Assembly (NCBI GenBank): GCA_023252335.1 | Contig: JAJPEA010000020.1 | Location: 1-17,808, forward strand | Reading direction: 5' to 3' | Length of the DNA stretch: 17,808 bases | Source of the DNA: Nitrosotalea sp. | GTDB lineage: Archaea > Thermoproteota > Nitrososphaeria > Nitrososphaerales > Nitrosopumilaceae | Part shown: one piece after another, positions 15,222 to 17,808 of the stretch | Layout: the number at the start of each line of letters is the position of its first letter | Position numbering within the stretch: position 1 is the stretch's first letter | Made by a program: the position numbers and the translations under genes | Notes under the pieces: generated by a model | Told to the model about the DNA's origin: nothing | What the model saw: only the letters and a program-made list of their open reading frames with translations | The model's database searches: none

Positions 15222-15231
15222 TCTTATATAG
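15222..15231 (+). promoter_or_regulatory. TATA box for the small HTH gene
   Basis: TCTTATATAG is centred about 26 nt upstream of the GTG at 15253 but only about 11 nt upstream of the TTG at 15238. In an archaeal promoter the mRNA would therefore start at or near the GTG. This decides the start codon. Confidence 0.55.
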
Positions 15232-15252
15232 AACATCTTGAAATTAAAATTC

Positions 15253-15495
15253 GTGAATCGTACTACTCAAAGCACAAGCATCAAACAAGCAATTAATGAA
15301 TTGCTTGACAAAGGCCTTACAGATAAACAAGATATCTACTCCAAAGTAGTAGAAGAACTTGGGGTTCCAAGACCAACCGTCAGACGAGTAGCTAGAGATC
15401 TTCGAAACGAACTTCTACAAAAAATAAAGATTTTGCAATCCGAAGTTCCAGAAATGGAGATCACTCAAGGGAAGACTACTCAAAGCACTGATTAG
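15253..15495 (+). CDS. Small helix-turn-helix protein, probable DNA-binding regulator
   Basis: An 80-aa protein starting at GTG (MNRTTQSTSIKQAINELLDK). A TTG five codons upstream is in frame, but it lies too close to the TATA box to be transcribed. Residues about 9-58 form helices in an HTH-like order: IKQAINELLDKGL, DKQDIYSKVVEELG, then RPTVRRVARDLRNELLQKI, which is basic and fits a recognition helix. A short acidic/polar tail follows. It has its own promoter after a long regulatory-looking spacer, as do many autoregulated transcription factors. Target unknown. Confidence 0.75.
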   Translation: MNRTTQSTSIKQAINELLDKGLTDKQDIYSKVVEELGVPRPTVRRVARDLRNELLQKIKILQSEVPEMEITQGKTTQSTD

Positions 15496-15536
15496 CATTT
15501 ACCCCTTTTTCATTTTTACAAAGTCCTTTTTTTATC
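15496..15536 (+). terminator. T-rich termination tract after the HTH gene
   Basis: Three oligo-T clusters (CCCCTTTTTC, ATTTTTAC and CCTTTTTTTATC) follow the TAG. No stem is needed for archaeal termination. They separate this gene from the promoter of the membrane/coiled-coil gene. Confidence 0.5.
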
Positions 15537-15552
15537 CTGAAAATCTGCATTA

Positions 15553-15563
15553 CTATTTATATT
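15553..15563 (+). promoter_or_regulatory. TATA box for the membrane/coiled-coil gene
   Basis: CTATTTATATT is centred about 28 nt upstream of the ATG at 15586, the leaderless spacing seen elsewhere in the window. Confidence 0.5.
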
Positions 15564-15585
15564 CAACCGTCAGAGAGATAAATTC

Positions 15586-16044
15586 ATGGAGCGTCAGTAT
15601 GACACACCTACAATTGTGACAAGTTGTCTTGCAATATCGATGACCATAATGTATTTTGTCATGCCAGAAGCTACAAAGCAAATATTTATCGTTTTTTCAG
15701 CCATCTCATGGTTCTTGGTAGCCATATGCTGGCTAGCTTTGAAAAGTACCCAGTATATGCACAGATCTGAAGGCCACGAACACGTAGAAAAAAAAAAGCT
15801 AACTAGCCATAGCAGTGGCCAAACCCTGCAAATGACATCAAATCAAATTAGTCAAGCAAAATCTGAATTAAATGCTGAATTGGACTTGCTTCGAAGTTCA
15901 CTTAGGAACAAAGATGAAGAGATTGAGAGTCTAAAATCTGAGATATCAAATCTTAACACACTAGTTGAGATCGAGAAACTAAAAGTAGATCTTGCCGACC
16001 TGAAGACTTTGGCTGCAAAGGAAAGCAGTAAAAAGAAAAAATAA
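15586..16044 (+). CDS. Two-helix membrane protein with cytoplasmic coiled coil
   Basis: A 152-aa protein. Two membrane helices lie at about 9-27 and 32-53 with a very short turn (PEATKQ) between them, so both ends probably face the cytoplasm. Residues about 84-145 form a coiled coil with heptad Leu/Ile spacing (LNAELDLLRSSLRNKDEEIE onward), ending in a lysine-rich KKKK tail. It resembles membrane-tethered scaffold proteins; no named family. It stands alone with its own TATA box. The stop codon is immediately followed by the stop codon of the facing 39-aa gene. Confidence 0.78.
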   Translation: MERQYDTPTIVTSCLAISMTIMYFVMPEATKQIFIVFSAISWFLVAICWLALKSTQYMHRSEGHEHVEKKKLTSHSSGQTLQMTSNQISQAKSELNAELDLLRSSLRNKDEEIESLKSEISNLNTLVEIEKLKVDLADLKTLAAKESSKKKK

Positions 16045-16164
16045 CTACTTACAGTGTGCACAAACGTGCTTGCCGTGATTTTCTTTGCATGAAGGACAAC
16101 TTATTGCTCCGCCATAATGGCAGTCACATTTGCATCCATCGTTTAGTTTCTCTTCTGAAATCAA
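16045..16164 (-). CDS. Tiny Cys-rich, probable zinc-binding protein (39 aa)
   Basis: Starts TTG at 16164: MISEEKLNDGCKCDCHYGGA, then ISCPSCKENHGKHVCAHCK. Seven Cys (11, 13, 15, 23, 26, 35, 38) and three His within 28 residues make one or two metal sites likely. In-frame upstream sequence reaches a TGA without any ATG or GTG. The TTG lies about 32 nt from a TATA-like TTAAATATTAA, matching leaderless use. Spacing of CX2C pairs resembles small zinc ribbons. It shares the CxCxC start-cluster style with the 63-aa protein at 13224. It ends directly against the coiled-coil gene. Gene status rests on the cysteine pattern and the promoter; no family was recognised. Confidence 0.65.
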   Translation of the reverse strand: MISEEKLNDGCKCDCHYGGAISCPSCKENHGKHVCAHCK

Positions 16165-16188
16165 GTGGTATGAATGCTTGATACGTCA

Positions 16189-16202
16189 ACTTAATATTTA
16201 AC
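16189..16202. promoter_or_regulatory. Near-palindromic TATA element shared by two divergent genes
   Basis: The + strand reads CTTAATATTTAAC and the minus strand GTTAAATATTAAG, so either orientation offers a TATA-like box. The centre (about 16196) lies about 24 nt from the ATG at 16220 and about 32 nt from the TTG at 16164. The whole divergent spacer is only 55 bp, with no room for two separate promoters. Confidence 0.5.
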
Positions 16203-16219
16203 AATACGGAATTTCTGAC

Positions 16220-16639
16220 ATGAAGTTGCTAATTGGCGCCATTTTTGGATTCTTGATACTCTTACTTCCAAGTCTTACATTGCAAACATCTCAAGGTACA
16301 GAATGGGACCAAAAGCTAGTGCCTGAAGAAAATGTTGTAGTGGAAAAAAGTATTCTTTCCATGTATATTCCAGGAGATAGCAAATTACCATTTGGTTGCG
16401 TTTGGGGAACAGTACAAAATGCTGCACCAGGTTATCCTGTTGAAATTGAGATATATCAAAATGGAAAACCAGTTTATGTTGCACAAACCAATGTCAACAG
16501 TGACGGTTCATATCAACAATATTTCAGAGTGAAATCTGTTGAAGGTGACAAGGTTATCCACATCTTTGAGGGCAATTATACAGTAGACATTTACAAGTCC
16601 GTTGTGAAAAGCGCTACACCTGGTACGACTTCAACCTAA
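16220..16639 (+). CDS. Secreted protein with a single beta-sandwich-like domain
   Basis: A 139-aa exported protein. Residues 1-26 are a signal peptide (KLLIGAIFGFLILLLPSLTL, then QTSQG). The mature part alternates strands: GCVWGTVQNAAPGYPVEIEI, YQNGKPVYVAQTNVNSDGSY, and QQYFRVKSVEGDKVIHIFEG. The G-x-V...V-x-I-x-x...G-x-Y order recalls Ig-like or carboxypeptidase regulatory-like domains found in thaumarchaeal surface proteins. It ends in an S/T/P-rich tail. It shares its promoter element with the 39-aa Cys-rich gene. Function unknown. Confidence 0.8.
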   Translation: MKLLIGAIFGFLILLLPSLTLQTSQGTEWDQKLVPEENVVVEKSILSMYIPGDSKLPFGCVWGTVQNAAPGYPVEIEIYQNGKPVYVAQTNVNSDGSYQQYFRVKSVEGDKVIHIFEGNYTVDIYKSVVKSATPGTTST

Positions 16640-16655
16640 ATTTTTAATTTAAAAT
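16639..16655 (+). terminator. T-rich tract after the secreted protein gene
   Basis: AAATTTTTAATTT follows the TAA directly. It is the only termination signal visible before the 3' end of the opposite-strand tRNA-Arg. Confidence 0.4.
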
Positions 16656-16659
16656 AAAA

Positions 16660-16752
16660 CGGGCCCGGAGGGCTTCGATCCCTCGACCTGTAACTTAGGA
16701 GGCTACCGCGCTATCCATGTTTCGCGTCAATTAGACTCTGCGCTACGAGCCC
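16660..16752 (-). tRNA. tRNA-Arg (anticodon CCU) with apparent D-loop intron
   Basis: Read on the minus strand: acceptor GGGCTCG pairs with CGGGCCC (one T-G wobble), discriminator G, no encoded CCA. D-stem GCGC/GCGC. Anticodon stem GTAGC/GTTAC with loop CTCCTAA gives anticodon CCU at 16699-16697, reading AGG codons. T-stem GAGGG/CCCTC with loop ATCGAAG. Between the D-stem strands lie 28 bases instead of the usual 8-11. Removing about 20 bases gives a 73-nt tRNA with all positions in register, so an intron in the D-loop is the best reading. A TATA-like GCTTAAATGC (16773-16783) lies about 26 nt upstream, over the bluB stop codon. Confidence 0.9.
16718..16737 (-). other. Probable tRNA intron at a non-canonical D-loop site
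   Basis: About 20 bases are inserted between AG (positions 14-15) and TGGATA of the D-loop. GTCTA near its 5' end can pair with TGGAT at the 3' exon edge (two wobble pairs), giving a short helix flanked by AGA on one side and CA/CAT on the other. This resembles the bulge-helix-bulge cut by the archaeal splicing endonuclease. The exact ends could shift by 1-2 bases. Confidence 0.65.
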
Positions 16753-16777
16753 GAAAAAAATCATACTTGGTAAGCAT

Positions 16778-17488
16778 TTAAGCGTAATCTAAATTTGAGA
16801 TGATCATCTCATGAATTTGTTGCCAATTGGGATCACTGCCATTATTCCACTTTTCATAAAACACAACATCTTTGAGACCAAGACGTGGCAACCAGCCTGC
16901 ACTCTCTAGATCTGGCTTGTCTGCAAAATTTGATACGTGCCCAAGACAAAGATATGCTACAGGAACCACATGTTCTGGAATTTCAAGAATTTTCTTAAGA
17001 TCATCATTTGAAAGTATGCTGACCCAACCAACACCAATTCCTTCTGCTCTTGCTGCAAGCCAAAGATTTTGTATTGCACAACAAACACTATAGATCCCTG
17101 TCTCTGGAATACTTGATCTTCCTATTACAAAAGGACCAAACTTTGTAGGATCATATGTAATGCATATGTTTACAGCACAGTCTAAAATTCCTTCTAGTCT
17201 TAATGACAAGTACTTTGATCTCTTTGGATCCTCAACAAGAGTAGAGGAACGAATTCGCTCCCTGTCAAATGAATCTCTAACTTGTTTTCTGGTATCTTTG
17301 TTTTTCACTAAAATAAAGTTCCATGGCTGTGAAAACCCTACGGATGGGGCATGGTGTGCAGCATTCAATATCCTTGTGAGCGCTTTTTCATCAATTGGCT
17401 CTGAAGTAAAATGAGATCTAACATCGCGTCTAGAAAATACTGCCTTGTAAAATCCATCCTTTTCCTCTGGTGAAAAATCACCAATCAT
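16778..17488 (-). CDS. bluB: 5,6-Dimethylbenzimidazole synthase (BluB)
   Basis: A 236-aa flavin enzyme of the nitroreductase fold. BluB breaks down reduced FMN with O2 to make dimethylbenzimidazole, the lower ligand of B12. The BluB-specific stretches are FSRRDVRSHF (18-27) with D22, NAAHHAPSVGFSQPWNFILV (42-61) and GIGVGWVSIL (150-159) with S157. D22 and S157 correspond to the Asp and Ser needed for flavin fragmentation (D32 and S167 in the Sinorhizobium enzyme, as recalled). Ordinary nitroreductases lack the RRDVR/AAHHAPSVGF combination. ATG start with a TATA-like GAATAATATG about 26 nt upstream. It supplies the pathway that cobJ (5798) serves. Confidence 0.92.
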   Translation of the reverse strand: MIGDFSPEEKDGFYKAVFSRRDVRSHFTSEPIDEKALTRILNAAHHAPSVGFSQPWNFILVKNKDTRKQVRDSFDRERIRSSTLVEDPKRSKYLSLRLEGILDCAVNICITYDPTKFGPFVIGRSSIPETGIYSVCCAIQNLWLAARAEGIGVGWVSILSNDDLKKILEIPEHVVPVAYLCLGHVSNFADKPDLESAGWLPRLGLKDVVFYEKWNNGSDPNWQQIHEMIISNLDYA

Positions 17489-17520
17489 ATGATGATCACT
17501 TGATGCATTGCATATTATTC
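17484..17520 (-). promoter_or_regulatory. bluB promoter with two palindromes
   Basis: On the minus strand GAATAATATG (17511-17520) is the TATA candidate. Between it and the ATG lie ATGCA-T-TGCAT (17503-17513), a perfect 11-base palindrome, and ATCATATGAT (17484-17493), a perfect 10-base palindrome across the start codon. Sites overlapping the region between TATA and transcription start are typical archaeal repressor positions. No regulator is identified. Confidence 0.35.
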
Positions 17521-17588
17521 TTGTTTTCTGATGTTATTACTTGTTGGTATGATATCATTTTCATCTGTAACCAAGCCTGTTTTCTTAA

Positions 17589-17601
17589 ACGTTAATAACG
17601 T
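17589..17601. promoter_or_regulatory. Palindromic TATA-region element upstream of tRNA-Val
   Basis: ACGTTA-A-TAACGT is a perfect 13-base palindrome lying 24-36 bases before the first base of tRNA-Val, where the tRNA TATA box belongs. The TTAATAA core is TATA-like in both orientations. Confidence 0.4.
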
Positions 17602-17624
17602 CTAGAGAAAGCTCGTATTCTAAC

Positions 17625-17699
17625 GGGCCGGTAGTCTAGTCTGGTTAGGATACCTCCCTGACACGGAGGTGGTCGAGAGTTCAAATCTCTCCCGGCCCA
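17625..17699 (+). tRNA. tRNA-Val (anticodon GAC)
   Basis: A 75-nt cloverleaf without intron. Acceptor GGGCCGG/CCGGCCC with discriminator A, and no encoded CCA. D-arm with GGTTAGGATA. Anticodon stem CCTCC/GGAGG with loop CTGACAC, so anticodon GAC reads GUC/GUU. T-arm GAGAG/CTCTC with loop TTCAAAT. All pairs are Watson-Crick in the acceptor, anticodon and T stems. Confidence 0.97.
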
Positions 17700-17736
17700 T
17701 ATTTCTCTCACAATATGGTCATCTGTATTTTTTCAA

Positions 17737-17761
17737 GTATTGCCTTGGAATTTGGCAATAC
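17737..17761. terminator. Hairpin between tRNA-Val and the last gene
   Basis: GTATTGCC (17737-17744) and GGCAATAC (17754-17761) form a perfect 8-bp stem with a 9-base loop. It lies downstream of both tRNA-Val and the minus-strand gene that ends at 17781. A TATTTTTTC tract at 17726-17734 precedes it on the plus strand. A terminator or 3'-end structure is plausible; archaea do not require a stem. Confidence 0.35.
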
Positions 17762-17780
17762 CACGACAAATCTCGCAGTC

Positions 17781-17808
17781 TTATTCTACCAACTTTTCAG
17801 CCTGCTTG
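17781..17808 (-). CDS. C-terminal codons of a minus-strand gene (partial)
   Basis: On the minus strand one frame entering from the right edge reads KQAEKLVE and ends at a TAA (17783-17781). It looks like a normal helical C-terminus, and a hairpin follows it. The other two minus frames hit stops within 14 codons as well, so only its plausibility supports the call. Nothing can be said about function. Confidence 0.3.

Noticed and set aside
17715..17808. Plus-strand frame open to the right edge, starting at ATG 17715
   Set aside because: It begins 16 bases after a tRNA with no promoter, runs through a perfect hairpin and has unconvincing composition. A minus-strand gene end fits better, though weakly.
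1..17808. CRISPR array, insertion sequence, integrase/att site or defence system
   Set aside because: I found no regularly spaced repeats, transposase or integrase motifs, and no tRNA-derived direct repeat. The two tRNAs are not flanked by foreign-looking DNA within the window.

Overview
The window looks like chromosomal DNA of an ammonia-oxidising-type archaeon (Thaumarchaeota/Nitrososphaerota, probably the low-G+C Nitrosopumilales side). The basis is gene content: archaeal RNA polymerase subunit L, TFS, a single PCNA, an archaeal-type tyrosyl-tRNA synthetase, an F420/LLM oxidoreductase, aerobic B12-synthesis genes (CobJ and BluB) and many secreted or membrane proteins that I recognise only as thaumarchaeal hypotheticals. 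DNA style agrees: AT-rich sequence, very dense packing, many TTG/GTG starts, and TATA-like boxes about 25-30 nt upstream of start codons, which implies leaderless mRNAs. I see no IS element, CRISPR array, prophage or sign of recent transfer. The species cannot be fixed from the sequence alone.

Layout. 1-2.8 kb: the C-terminus of an unidentified gene, a DUSP-like phosphatase, two minus-strand hypotheticals (one a 48-aa protein), then the information-processing run rpoL-tfs-pcn. 2.85-5.75 kb: aspartate kinase and a large secreted protein with a duplicated domain. 5.8-7.6 kb: cobJ followed one base later by an LLM-family oxidoreductase. 7.6-9.2 kb (minus): tyrS and a four-helix membrane protein. 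9.3-10.9 kb: a DegT-type PLP aminotransferase translationally coupled (ATGA) to a soluble MtrA-like protein that keeps the presumed corrinoid-binding histidine. 10.9-12.6 kb (minus): an all-alpha dUTPase/MazG-like hydrolase, a PfkB sugar/nucleoside kinase and an anchored LEA14-like protein. 12.75-15 kb: a thaumarchaeal hypothetical, a small zinc-ribbon protein, a surface protein anchored by a C-terminal helix, and a cyclophilin. 15-16.65 kb: a small HTH protein, a membrane/coiled-coil protein, a 39-aa Cys-rich protein and a secreted beta-sandwich-like protein; the last two diverge from one shared TATA box. 16.66-17.8 kb: tRNA-Arg(CCU) with an apparent intron in its D-loop, bluB, tRNA-Val(GAC), and a few codons of another gene.

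How the genes fit together. rpoL, tfs and pcn form a conserved transcription/replication neighbourhood. CobJ (corrin ring contraction/methylation) and BluB (lower-ligand dimethylbenzimidazole) belong to one pathway, cobalamin synthesis, although they lie about 10 kb apart. The MtrA-like protein may be a corrinoid user in the same window. The features most worth following are the DegT/MtrA-like pair, the D-loop-intron tRNA, the cobJ-LLM pair, the short genes at 668-814 and 16045-16164, and the compact, partly shared promoters.
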